This document shows, piece after piece, positions 52,955-61,237 of a stretch of DNA of 64,000 nt; the stretch's first letter is position 1; each line of letters opens with the position of its first letter. Both the position numbers and the translations under genes were made by a program. Location of the stretch: the NCBI GenBank assembly GCA_902800395.1, contig CADCEC010000003.1, forward strand, positions 124,001 to 188,000, given 5' to 3'. This stretch comes from an uncultured Bacteroidota bacterium. GTDB taxonomy: Bacteria > Bacteroidota > Bacteroidia > Bacteroidales > P3. The notes beneath the pieces were generated by a model, which saw only the letters and a program-made list of their open reading frames with translations, did no database searches and had not been told where the DNA came from.

Positions 52955-52965
52955 TTTTGAATAAT

Positions 52966-53012
52966 GACCTTAAAGTCCCTAAGGACCTTAAGGACCTTAA
53001 AGACCCTATAAG
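52966..53012. repeat. accttaaag repeats between gyrB and pepE
   Basis: gaccttaaagtccctaagga then ccttaaggaccttaaagacc; five degenerate units ending at the pepE ATG. Confidence 0.8.
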
Positions 53013-53762
53013 ATGGATAAACGAAACCTCCTCCTTATCAGCAACAGCACCATGCGCGGCGAGGCTTACCTCGGCTGGTGCAAGGACATGATTGCCGACT
53101 TCTGCCGTCGGCACAACGTAAAAAAGGTGCTCTTCGTGCCGTATGCCGGCGTATCGTTGGCTCCTAACGGTCTCACCAAGAGCTACGATGCCTATGAGTC
53201 CAAGGTGGCTGCCGTGTACAAAGAGTTCGGCGTGAAGCTCACTAGTGTGCACCACAAGGCGCTGCCTGTCAACGCCGTGTACGACACCGACTGCGTGGCC
53301 GTGGGCGGCGGCAACACCTTCCACCTCGTCCGCGAACTGCAGCGCACGGGCCTGATGCAGGCCATCCGCCAGCGCGCCTTCGACGGCATGCCCTACATGG
53401 GCTGGAGCGCCGGCAGCAACGTGGCTGGTCCCACGCTCTGCACCACCAACGACATGCCCATCGTCATGCCCGCCTCGTTCGACTGCATGGGTCTGGTGCC
53501 GTTCCAGATCAACCCGCACTACACCGACTTCTTTGACCCGAAGCACGGCGGCGAGACCCGCGACGACCGCCTGAAAGAGTACATCATGGTAAACCCCAAG
53601 GCCACCGTCGCCGCCATCCGCGAAGCCACGGCCCTGCTGCTTGAGGACGGCAAGCTCAAGCTCATCGGCAAGCCCAATAAGATGAAGGTCTTCAAGACCA
53701 AGATGGAGAACACCAAGGAGTATGACCTCCGCAGCAACATCGACTTCCTGCTGAAAGTGTAA
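53013..53762 (+). CDS. pepE: Dipeptidase E (alpha-aspartyl dipeptidase), S51 family
   Basis: A 249-residue cytosolic serine peptidase that cleaves Asp-X dipeptides. The catalytic Ser lies in GMPYMGWSAGSNVAGP; Asp/Glu and His fit VGGGNTFHLVREL and FQINPHYTDFF. Length and motifs match the family closely. It probably follows gyrB on the same transcript, and is closed by a strong hairpin shared with the converging lipoprotein gene. Confidence 0.93.
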   Translation: MDKRNLLLISNSTMRGEAYLGWCKDMIADFCRRHNVKKVLFVPYAGVSLAPNGLTKSYDAYESKVAAVYKEFGVKLTSVHHKALPVNAVYDTDCVAVGGGNTFHLVRELQRTGLMQAIRQRAFDGMPYMGWSAGSNVAGPTLCTTNDMPIVMPASFDCMGLVPFQINPHYTDFFDPKHGGETRDDRLKEYIMVNPKATVAAIREATALLLEDGKLKLIGKPNKMKVFKTKMENTKEYDLRSNIDFLLKV

Positions 53763-53786
53763 GGCTTCGGCCGACTCAAAAAATCA

Positions 53787-53817
53787 GCGGGCCGCGCAAA
53801 GCGCGGCCCGCTAAATT
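53787..53817. terminator. Bidirectional terminator between pepE and a lipoprotein gene
   Basis: AGCGGGCCGCGC-AAA-GCGCGGCCCGCT then aaattttt. Confidence 0.85.
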
Positions 53818-53836
53818 TTTGTTGAACGCATGGCAA

Positions 53837-54340
53837 TTAGCGGACACCTAGGAAAATCTCGTTCAGGGCTTTTTCGATGGCAAGACGGGTGGCCACGGCC
53901 TCATCGCCGCCCTTCTCCTCTGCTTTGCAAACCACAATAAGGTCGTTGGTTTTGCCATTGAGGATCTGCATCGTCACAGTAATGGCACGCTCACTCCAAA
54001 AACCTTCCCTGTTGTTGCCGTCGCCATAATTGATAATCATGGTCTGGTCTGCATTTTCAGCTTTGACTTCCGGCACACGGACATAGCCACGACCCATGAG
54101 GTAACCGGCGATAAGGTCGGCAGGATTGACGCTATTGCTGGTAGTGGAACCATAAGTGCCGTTCTTGTTACCCCATGTGTCACCCTTGATGGAGGTGCGC
54201 TCGGCAGTGGGAGTCACATAGAAGTAGCGGTAACCCTCCAGGGAGCCGTTACGCGAGATGGAGGTCGGAGCCACAGAGAGGCAACTGGCAAAAAGCATCA
54301 CACCAGCACAAAGAAATAAAAATGAATAGATTTTCTTCAT
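53837..54340 (-). CDS. Lipoprotein of unknown function
   Basis: A 167-residue lipoprotein, signal MKKIYSFLFLCAGVMLFASC, mature Cys20 (CLSVAPTSIS). RNGSLEGYRYFYVTPTAERT then DLIAGYLMGRGYVRVPEVKA and MIINYGDGNNREGFWSERAI form an alpha/beta body; the AITVTMQILNGKTNDLIVVC strand pattern is like the small lipoproteins that bind or stabilise envelope partners, but no family can be named. It has a good promoter on the minus strand and is divergent to nfo. Confidence 0.75.
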   Translation of the reverse strand: MKKIYSFLFLCAGVMLFASCLSVAPTSISRNGSLEGYRYFYVTPTAERTSIKGDTWGNKNGTYGSTTSNSVNPADLIAGYLMGRGYVRVPEVKAENADQTMIINYGDGNNREGFWSERAITVTMQILNGKTNDLIVVCKAEEKGGDEAVATRLAIEKALNEIFLGVR

Positions 54341-54372
54341 AATAATACTGTTTTTAATTTATTATCAAAGTG

Positions 54373-54404
54373 CAAAAGTACACACTTTTTCCTAATTGAC
54401 CAAA
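54373..54404 (-). promoter_or_regulatory. Promoter of the 53837-54340 lipoprotein gene
   Basis: Minus strand: TTTG at 54404-54401, 20-bp spacer, TACTTTTG at 54380-54373. Confidence 0.8.
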
Positions 54405-54409
54405 TTTAT

Positions 54410-54440
54410 TTTGCCAAATCAACGAAAAAACGTATTTTTG
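54410..54440 (+). promoter_or_regulatory. Promoter of nfo
   Basis: TTTG 54410-54413, 19-bp spacer, TATTTTTG 54433-54440, 22 bp before the ATG. Its -33 box lies 5 bp from the -33 box of the divergent promoter, so the two may share or compete for polymerase. Confidence 0.85.
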
Positions 54441-54462
54441 CAGTCGAAAAAAAGAAACAACT

Positions 54463-55302
54463 ATGACAAAATACATCGGCGCACATGTGAGCGCAAGCGG
54501 CGGCGTTGGGAACGCCATACTGAATGCCGAGGCCATCGGGGCCAACGCGTTTGCTTTGTTTACACGCAACCAAAGAAGCTGGGTAAGCAAACCGCTGCCG
54601 CAGCTGGAGATAGACGGCTTCAAGGCGTTGCTTGTTGACCGTGGCTTCAAGCCCGAGATGGTGCTGCCACACGACAGTTACCTCATCAATCTCGGCTCAC
54701 CCGACGAGGACACCCTACAAAAAAGCCGCGCAGCATTCCTCGACGAGATGCAGAGGGCTCAGCAGCTGGGGCTCACGATGCTTAACTTCCACCCCGGCAG
54801 CCACCTCAACAAGATCAGCGAGGAAGAATGCCTCGACCAGATAGCCCGCGAGGTGAACCTGGCGCTGAGCAAGACCGAGGGAGTGACGGCCGTGATAGAG
54901 AATACCGCCGGACAGGGCACCAACCTCGGCTGGAAGTTCGAGCACATCGCCCGCATCATCGAGGGCATCGACGACAAGAGCCGCGTGGGTGTCTGCATCG
55001 ACACCTGCCACACCCTCGCCGCCGGCTACGACCTCTCGACAGAGATGGGCTATATGTTCTGCTTCGAGGAGTTCGACCGCCTGATAGGACAGCAGTACCT
55101 CCGTGCCATCCACCTCAACGACAGCAAGAAGAATGCAGGAAGTCATGTCGACCGCCACGAAGTGCTGGGCGAAGGATTCTTGGGAAAAGCTTTCTTCTCG
55201 CGCTTCATGCACGACGCCCGCTTCGACAACATGCCCATCATCCTCGAGACCCCCGACCCGATGCGCTGGGCCGAAGAAATCAAATGGCTGCGGAGCCTGT
55301 AA
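54463..55302 (+). CDS. nfo: Endonuclease IV (AP endonuclease)
   Basis: A 279-residue zinc enzyme of base-excision repair that cuts beside abasic sites. The TIM-barrel metal motifs are [55 protein letters not shown] and [20 protein letters not shown]. Length is standard. It has its own promoter and precedes a 24-bp repeat array and the DUF2461 gene. Confidence 0.97.
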   Translation: MTKYIGAHVSASGGVGNAILNAEAIGANAFALFTRNQRSWVSKPLPQLEIDGFKALLVDRGFKPEMVLPHDSYLINLGSPDEDTLQKSRAAFLDEMQRAQQLGLTMLNFHPGSHLNKISEEECLDQIAREVNLALSKTEGVTAVIENTAGQGTNLGWKFEHIARIIEGIDDKSRVGVCIDTCHTLAAGYDLSTEMGYMFCFEEFDRLIGQQYLRAIHLNDSKKNAGSHVDRHEVLGEGFLGKAFFSRFMHDARFDNMPIILETPDPMRWAEEIKWLRSL

Positions 55303-55307
55303 AAAGA

Positions 55308-55390
55308 TATTACTAATTTTACCCCCGACCATTTTACTAATTTCCTTGCCACCCTTTTTACTAATTTCGTCACCACCCTTTTTAGTAATC
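55308..55390. repeat. 24-bp array between nfo and the DUF2461 gene
   Basis: tactaattt-type cores at 55311, 55335, 55359 and a variant tagtaat at 55383, spaced exactly 24 bp, with spacers of the kind cgtcaccacccttttt. Confidence 0.9.
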
Positions 55391-55406
55391 GGATTTGAAC
55401 ACTTAT

Positions 55407-56111
55407 ATGAGAACAACCTTACACCCTGACACACTGCCGTTTCTGCAGGAACTGACGGTGAACAACAATCGGCCGTGGTTCAATGACCACAAGGACCGCT
55501 GGCTGGCCATCAAGGCCGACTTTGAAGTCTTTACACAGGCGCTCATCGACGAGATGGTGAAGTACGACGACACGCTGGTGGGCCTGACGGCCAAGAACTC
55601 GGTGTACCGCATCTACCGCGACACACGCTTCTCGGCCGACAAGACGCCCTACAAAACCCACATTGCCTGCTTCCTCAGCAGTTGGGGGCCTAAGAACAGC
55701 GGCGTGCCGGGCTACTACTTTCAGCTGGGCACCGAGGAGGCCTACGGCCTGAAGGGCACCTGCAACCTCGGCGGCGGTATCTTCATGCCCTCGCCCGAGA
55801 CCTTGAACGCCATCCGCCAGGAGATATTCTACTGCACCGACGACTTCCTCGCCATCATGAACGAGAAGAATTACAAACGCTACTTCGGCAGCGAGTTTTT
55901 CACCATAAAGAAGCTGCAGCGCGTCCCCAAGGGCTACCCTGCCGACTGGGAGCATGCGGACCTGCTGAAATACAAAGACTACTGCACCAGCTATACAATG
56001 CCAGAAAAGCTCCTCGGAACCGAGAAGCTTTTCGATGAGGTATTGAAAGTGTGGCGTGCCAGCGTGCCGCTGAACCGTTTCATTCAGCGGGCGATGGAAG
56101 ACCTCAGGTGA
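55407..56111 (+). CDS. DUF2461 family protein
   Basis: A 234-residue protein. LPFLQELTVNNNRPWFNDHK is the conserved opening of DUF2461 (TIGR02453 type), followed by RIYRDTRFSADKTPYKTHIA, a YYFQLGTEEAYGL strand and the C-terminal LVGRAR-type region in EVLKVWRASVPLNRFIQRAM. Function is not known. The start MRTTLHPDTLP is preferred over TTG at 55395. It overlaps the converging transporter gene by 8 bp, and a 24-bp repeat array lies directly upstream. Confidence 0.9.
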   Translation: MRTTLHPDTLPFLQELTVNNNRPWFNDHKDRWLAIKADFEVFTQALIDEMVKYDDTLVGLTAKNSVYRIYRDTRFSADKTPYKTHIACFLSSWGPKNSGVPGYYFQLGTEEAYGLKGTCNLGGGIFMPSPETLNAIRQEIFYCTDDFLAIMNEKNYKRYFGSEFFTIKKLQRVPKGYPADWEHADLLKYKDYCTSYTMPEKLLGTEKLFDEVLKVWRASVPLNRFIQRAMEDLR

Positions 56112-57459
56112 GGATGCTGGCTATCAGCGACACCAGCAGTGCTGCGGGCGCGACAAAGCGCACAAGGATGTGATAGAACACCTTGAACCACGAGATCTTG
56201 AGGACTCCGTGGTTGGAAAGTTCGTCGTAGATATCCTCTTTCTTCATCACCCATCCGAAGAAGATGACGGTCAGGAGAGCTCCGATGGGAGGCAGGTAAG
56301 CGCCAGTGAGGTCATTGGCCCAATCAAAGAAATTCTTGCCGCCGGGCGTGATATCACTCAATGGGCCACCAGTGAACGAGTAGGCCACGAAGATGCCCAA
56401 CACCACCTCAATCAGCGTAATGATTACCGCCGCCACTTTGCGTTTCATACCCTTGTCGGCAAGCCAGGCCGTCAGCGTCTCGAGCAGCGAGATGGCCGAC
56501 GTCAACGCTGCCAGCACCAGCAGCAGGAAGAAGAGAACTGCGAACACCTGACCCACTGTACCCAGCGAGTTGAACACCACGGGCAGCACCTGATAGACCA
56601 GTCCAGGTCCATCGGCGGGATTCTGTCCAGCGGCAAAGACCGCAGGGAAGATAGCGATACCCGCCAGCACAGCAATAGACACGTCACAGACGGTAATCCA
56701 CATGGCGTTCTTCAGAATGTTGCTGTCGCGCGGGATGTAGGATCCGTAGACAATCATGGCGCCCATACCCACCGAAAGTGAGAACAAAGCCTGTCCCAGA
56801 ATGGCCAAGATGCCATCCCATGTGAGCAGTGAGAAATCAGGATGAAACAGATAAGCCAAACCTTTGGAGGCTCCCGGCAGCGTCAGCGAACGAACGCAGA
56901 GTAACAGAACCAGGACCAAAAGAATAGGCATCAGCAGTTTGGACACCTTCTCGATACCCTTCTGAACACCGCCGAGGATAACAAGAAGAGTGAAAATCAA
57001 GAATATTACCAGAAACACCACAGGTTTCCACGGCGAAGCCACAAAAGCATCGAAATGAGCCTTGAAACCATCATCGGCGATTGAGGCCAGCGTCCCCGTC
57101 AGCGACTCCCAGAAGTAACCCAGCGTCCATCCCGAGATGACGAGATAGATGGCCAGGATAAGGAAACAGGTGAACATACCGAAGAGTCCTACCATCTTCC
57201 ACGACGGGCGCTTGGGATAAAGTGCCGGAAAAGCCTTCTCTGGCGAGAATCCCGACCGGCGGCCGATGACGAACTCCGTCATCAGCAGCACCATACCAAT
57301 CAAAAACACGAATAAGAGATAGACAAATAGGCAGGCAGCGCCACCATACTGTCCGCAGATGTAAGGGAAACGCCAAATGTTTCCCAGACCCACCGCCGAC
57401 CCGGCGGCAGCCATGATTACTCCAAACGAGGAGGTGAAACCTGTTTTGTTGTTAGCCAT
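56104..57459 (-). CDS. Sodium-dependent transporter, NSS (SNF) family
   Basis: A 451-residue protein with about 12 membrane helices. FGVIMAAAGSAVGLGNIWRF then PYICGQYGGAACLFVYLLFV is the characteristic first helix with the sodium and substrate site. Later LFSLSVGMGAMIVYGSY (the sodium/substrate helix 6 region) and LETLTAWLADKGMKR are also typical. The MANNKTGF start is chosen over a frame 12 codons longer that runs into the upstream terminator. Substrate is probably an amino acid; it is not determined. It ends overlapping DUF2461. Confidence 0.92.
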   Translation of the reverse strand: MANNKTGFTSSFGVIMAAAGSAVGLGNIWRFPYICGQYGGAACLFVYLLFVFLIGMVLLMTEFVIGRRSGFSPEKAFPALYPKRPSWKMVGLFGMFTCFLILAIYLVISGWTLGYFWESLTGTLASIADDGFKAHFDAFVASPWKPVVFLVIFLIFTLLVILGGVQKGIEKVSKLLMPILLVLVLLLCVRSLTLPGASKGLAYLFHPDFSLLTWDGILAILGQALFSLSVGMGAMIVYGSYIPRDSNILKNAMWITVCDVSIAVLAGIAIFPAVFAAGQNPADGPGLVYQVLPVVFNSLGTVGQVFAVLFFLLLVLAALTSAISLLETLTAWLADKGMKRKVAAVIITLIEVVLGIFVAYSFTGGPLSDITPGGKNFFDWANDLTGAYLPPIGALLTVIFFGWVMKKEDIYDELSNHGVLKISWFKVFYHILVRFVAPAALLVSLIASILT

Positions 57460-57477
57460 AACTCTTTTGTTTAAAAA

Positions 57478-57505
57478 AAGGTGGCCGACGACCATCAGCC
57501 ACCTT
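57478..57505 (-). terminator. Terminator of the MFS gene
   Basis: On the minus strand AAGGTGGC, a 12-nt loop, GCCACCTT, then a T-run. Confidence 0.8.
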
Positions 57506-57531
57506 AATTGTTAACTGTTATCTATTAACCA

Positions 57532-59166
57532 TTAACTCTCCTTGATATTGGGTTCCTCTAGTCCGTAACCCTTCTTCTTGTCGACGGCCTTCAGGTAGAC
57601 CGAGATAAGAAGGGCGGCGATACCGAGAGCAGCCAGCATGACGAGCGCCCAGGTGTAGTCGAGCTCGTGGGCGGCAGCACCTTCTTTATTGGTCTTGTTG
57701 AGCACCAAGCCAATAAGGGCGGGGAACAAACCGAGGCCGATGTTCTGAATCCAGAAGATGGCGGCATAGGCGGAACCGATAATCTTCTCGTCGACCAGCT
57801 TGGGCACCGAGGGCCACAGAGCGGCAGGCACCAGCGAGAAGGAAGCACCGAGGACAAGGATGGTGACATAAGCCACAACAACGCCACCGGCAGCGGAAGC
57901 GGCAGAGACGCCGGGCAGAACGAAGGCGAAGGTGAGGTGGCAGATGACCAACAGGATGGAGCCGAGCATCAGCATAGAAGCGGCTTTACCTTTATGGTCG
58001 ACATAGTTGCCAAGGATGGGGGTGATGGCCACAGCCAGCAACGGGAACACGGCGAAGATGGTCTCGGCGGTGCCGCGCATATAACCCATGTAGCAGTAGA
58101 CAATCAGAGCTACCACAGCCACACCCATAAGACCGTATTTCAAGCCTTTGTTCTTCTTAATAAAGTTACTCGAGAACGAACCGGCGGCCACGACAAGCAT
58201 CAGCAAATACTGCACCCAGGTCACCGAACTACCACCCCAGAACGTATTGGGATCGGCGGGAGTGAGGTCAAGGTTGCATTGCAGCATGTTGACGGCATAC
58301 TTCTGGAAGGGGAAGATGGCGCTGTAGTAGAGCACGCAGAGGAGAGCCACCAGCCAGAAACCGAGGCTGGAGAAGATCTTGCCCAGGTCGCTGATTTTGA
58401 AGGGGTCATCCTTCTCCTCGGCCTCACCTGTCTGAGCATCAAGTTTCTTATCCATGAAGAAGTAGACAATGAACATGATGAGAGCGATACAGAGCAGCAC
58501 AACGCCGAACTTCACAGCGTTGTCGACATGCACCTCACCACCAAGCTTAGCAAAGTAGGGGCTGAAGATCATGCAGGTGGCCACACCCAGACGGGCGAGA
58601 GCCATCTCGGAACCCATAGCCAGAGCCGTCTCGCGACCCTTGAACCACTTGACGATACCGCGGCTCACGGTGATACCGGCCATCTCGCAGCCGCATCCAA
58701 AGAACATGAATCCCAGAGCGGCCAGTTTGGCAGAAGCAGGCATGCCTTCGGCGAAGGGAAGGATGGTGCCAATGATGGGAATATCGCCGTCCCAGTTGAG
58801 GTGGGTAGTGAACCAAGCCTCAAGACCTGTGCCAATAAATGCATCGCTACAGGCGTAGAACTTGATGGCACCACCGAAGAGCATCACGGCGCCCGAAAGC
58901 ACAGCAGTGAAGCGGACACCCATCTTATCGAGGATGATACCGGCAAAGATGAGGAAGAAGACATAGACGTTGAGGAACACCTCAGCACCTTGCATGCGGC
59001 CAAAAGAAGCGCTGTCCCAACCGCGAGTCTCCTGCATCAGGTCCTTGATAGGCGACAAAATGTCCATGAAAACATAGCTGCAGAACATGGCCAAAGCCAG
59101 CAGCAACAGAGCTGTCCAACGCATTCCTGCGCTGTCTCTCAGTGTTTTGATACTTGTTTGTGACAT
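57532..59166 (-). CDS. MFS transporter
   Basis: A 544-residue major-facilitator protein with 12 helices. The first helices contain FMDILSPIKDLMQETRGWDS and VFFLIFAGIILDKMGVRFTA; the second half starts LGFWLVALLCVLYYSAIFPF and ends in VWSLLVG-type helices. The motif GILDKMGVRF fits the MFS loop between helices 2 and 3, and GNYVDHKGKAASM its counterpart in the second half. A charged central loop (KKLDAQTGEAEEKDDPFKIS) separates the halves. Substrate not predictable. Upstream lie gtttgatt repeats and a -7 box TATCTTTG (minus, 59225-59232). Confidence 0.9.
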   Translation of the reverse strand: MSQTSIKTLRDSAGMRWTALLLLALAMFCSYVFMDILSPIKDLMQETRGWDSASFGRMQGAEVFLNVYVFFLIFAGIILDKMGVRFTAVLSGAVMLFGGAIKFYACSDAFIGTGLEAWFTTHLNWDGDIPIIGTILPFAEGMPASAKLAALGFMFFGCGCEMAGITVSRGIVKWFKGRETALAMGSEMALARLGVATCMIFSPYFAKLGGEVHVDNAVKFGVVLLCIALIMFIVYFFMDKKLDAQTGEAEEKDDPFKISDLGKIFSSLGFWLVALLCVLYYSAIFPFQKYAVNMLQCNLDLTPADPNTFWGGSSVTWVQYLLMLVVAAGSFSSNFIKKNKGLKYGLMGVAVVALIVYCYMGYMRGTAETIFAVFPLLAVAITPILGNYVDHKGKAASMLMLGSILLVICHLTFAFVLPGVSAASAAGGVVVAYVTILVLGASFSLVPAALWPSVPKLVDEKIIGSAYAAIFWIQNIGLGLFPALIGLVLNKTNKEGAAAHELDYTWALVMLAALGIAALLISVYLKAVDKKKGYGLEEPNIKES

Positions 59167-59170
59167 ACTG

Positions 59171-59192
59171 TATTGTTGTTTGATTGTTTGAT
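59171..59192. repeat. gtttgatt octamers upstream of the MFS gene
   Basis: tattgttgtttgattgtttg then att; the same octamer family as inside the NRPS and polA genes. Confidence 0.7.
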
Positions 59193-59344
59193 TACATTAA
59201 TATTTGAGTGATATAAACGATTTGCAAAGATACGAAATAAAAATGAATTGGCGAGGAAAAAGTGAAAAAAAGTTAAAATAAAATGTCAGAACCCACCAAA
59301 GCAACCCAATAAAATTCCCAAATTTATTCCATAGCTATATCAAA

Positions 59345-59409
59345 TCTTACTCAAGAAATAGTAAAGATAGAGATGGGTAAGAGTTGAGTAAGAGTTGAGT
59401 AAGAGTTGG
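59345..59409. repeat. 11-bp array upstream of the thioesterase gene
   Basis: GTAAGAGTTGA at 59377 and 59388 and GTAAGAGTTGG at 59399; the opposite arm TCTTACTCAAG lies at 59345. Same forward-plus-inverted plan as at 10746 and 36229. The rest of 59193-59480 shows no gene. Confidence 0.85.
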
Positions 59410-59480
59410 CGGATAGAAGATATTGATTTATTGACGGTTAGAAAAACACAATTTTTAGTGTTTTTTGGCGTTATAAAAAC

Positions 59481-59870
59481 ATGGAATACATTTTTGAGAA
59501 CACGGACACGGTCCGGGATTACGAATGTGATATTCAGGGCATTGTAAACAATGCCAACTACCAGCACTACATGGAGCATTCGCGACACCTTTACATTATC
59601 GGGCGGGGTGTAAGTTTCGCCGAGTTGCACGAGGCGGGCATCGATGTGGTGGTGGCGCGGTTCGAAATCAAATACAAGGTGCCGCTGCGGCCCTGCGACG
59701 AGTATGTGTGCCGTCTGAAGCCAGAGAAACAGGGTGTCCGATACATCTTTCACCAAGCCATTTTCCGTAAGGCCGACAACAAACTTTGCTGCCAAGCACA
59801 AGTGGATTGCGTTGCTACGCAAAATGGCCGGCTTTTGGCCGGCCATCCTACATTGGACGCGTTATTGTAA
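59481..59870 (+). CDS. Acyl-CoA thioesterase, hotdog fold (4HBT/YbgC type)
   Basis: A 129-residue protein. VRDYECDIQGIVNNANYQHY then MEHSRH carries the YbgC-like catalytic Asp and the conserved helix; ARFEIKYKVPLRPCDEYVC is the second hotdog strand pair. It hydrolyses acyl-CoA of uncertain chain length. Its last codons contain a hairpin (59824-59846) that can end transcription of tyrS on the other strand. Downstream tyrS ends at the very next base. Confidence 0.9.
   Translation: MEYIFENTDTVRDYECDIQGIVNNANYQHYMEHSRHLYIIGRGVSFAELHEAGIDVVVARFEIKYKVPLRPCDEYVCRLKPEKQGVRYIFHQAIFRKADNKLCCQAQVDCVATQNGRLLAGHPTLDALL
59824..59846 (-). terminator. tyrS terminator inside the thioesterase coding region
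   Basis: ATGGCCGGC-TTTTG-GCCGGCCAT; on the minus strand it is followed by TTTTGCG. It lies within the last codons of the opposite gene. Confidence 0.7.
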
Positions 59871-61148
59871 TTACTCCACGTTGAGGAGGTAGTAGTTCTT
59901 TTTGCCTTTTTGAACGAGGATGCATCCGCTGGCGAGGATGTCGGCAGCGGAAAGTGTAGCGCCCTCCCCTACTTTCTGTTTGTTGACGCTGATGCTATTC
60001 TGCTTCAGTTCTCGGCGAATTTCGCCCTTGGAGGCGAACATGCCCACCTCGGCTGCGAGGTCTACCAATGAGGGGGTTGCCTCGATAGCGGCACGGCTGA
60101 CGGTGTATTGCGGAACGCCTTCGAAGACGCTCAGCAGTGTGGCACGGTCGAGTGCATTGAGCTGTTCAGTTGTAGCTTTGCCGAAAAGAAGTTCGGAGGC
60201 TGCGATAGCGGTATTGTATGCCTCCTCTCCGTGGACGCGGACGGTAATGTCCTTTGCCAGAGCTTTCTGCAGGATGCGCTGCTCAGGGGCTTCGGCGTGC
60301 TGCTTCTCCAGAGCATCAATCTCCTCTTTAGAGAAGAGGGTGAAGATGCGGATGTAGCGGGCGGTGTCGACATCTGAGCAGTTGAGCCAGAACTGGTAAA
60401 ACTTGTAGGGACTGGTCTTCTCGGGGTCGAGCCATACGTTGCCACCTTCGGTCTTGCCGAACTTGGTGCCATCGGCCTTGGTGATAAGCGGGCAAGTGAG
60501 TGCAAAGGCCTCGCCGCCTTCCATGCGACGGATGAGCTCGGTGCCAGTGGTGATGTTACCCCATTGGTCAGAGCCGCCCATCTGCAGTTTGCAACCCTTG
60601 GTGCGGTAGAGGGTGAGGAAGTCGTAGCCCTGCAGCAGCTGGTAGCTGAACTCGGTGAAGGAGATGCCTGTCTCCATTCGCTTCTTCACGCTGTCCTTGG
60701 TCATCATGTAGTTGACAGTGATGTGCTTACCCACGTCGCGGATGAAGTCAAGGAAGAGGTAATCCTTCATCCAGTCGTAGTTATTAAGGATTTCAGCACC
60801 GTTGACGGGGTTGTCGAAATCGAGGAAGCGCTCCAGCTGATGCCTGATGCACTGGACATTATGCTGTATTTCTTCGACCGTGAGGAGTTTGCGCTCCTGG
60901 GCCTTGAACGAGGGGTCGCCAATCATGCCGGTAGCACCGCCGACAACGGCGAGAGGCTTGTGGCCTGCCATCTGGAGATGCTTGAGGAGCATGATGGAGA
61001 CGAGGTGTCCGATATGCAGCGAGTCGGCGGTGGGGTCGATGCCCACATAGGCCGTAGTCATTTCTTTGTTGAGTTGTTCTTCGGTGCCGGGCATAATGTC
61101 GTGAATCATGCCGCGCCAGTTAAGCTCTTGAACGAGGTTGGTGTTCAT
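59871..61148 (-). CDS. tyrS: Tyrosyl-tRNA synthetase
   Basis: A 425-residue class I synthetase. [20 protein letters not shown] has the HIGH motif, with GGSDQWGNI and KFGKT (the KMSKS counterpart), followed by the C-terminal S4 RNA-binding domain ([20 protein letters not shown]). Length is normal for bacterial TyrS. It is directly adjacent to the thioesterase at its 3' end and faces the terminator of the T9SS gene at its 5' side. Confidence 0.96.
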   Translation of the reverse strand: MNTNLVQELNWRGMIHDIMPGTEEQLNKEMTTAYVGIDPTADSLHIGHLVSIMLLKHLQMAGHKPLAVVGGATGMIGDPSFKAQERKLLTVEEIQHNVQCIRHQLERFLDFDNPVNGAEILNNYDWMKDYLFLDFIRDVGKHITVNYMMTKDSVKKRMETGISFTEFSYQLLQGYDFLTLYRTKGCKLQMGGSDQWGNITTGTELIRRMEGGEAFALTCPLITKADGTKFGKTEGGNVWLDPEKTSPYKFYQFWLNCSDVDTARYIRIFTLFSKEEIDALEKQHAEAPEQRILQKALAKDITVRVHGEEAYNTAIAASELLFGKATTEQLNALDRATLLSVFEGVPQYTVSRAAIEATPSLVDLAAEVGMFASKGEIRRELKQNSISVNKQKVGEGATLSAADILASGCILVQKGKKNYYLLNVE

Positions 61149-61183
61149 CTATATATATATAAATATGTATTCATTATTTAATA

Positions 61184-61217
61184 AAAGAGGTGCTGCTCTG
61201 TCGGGCGGCACCTCTTT
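61184..61217 (-). terminator. Terminator of the T9SS protein gene
   Basis: AAAGAGGTGC / GCACCTCTTT with a 14-nt loop, directly followed on the minus strand by TTTATTAAA. Confidence 0.8.
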
Positions 61218-61237
61218 ATGTGTGTTATCGTGCCCGA

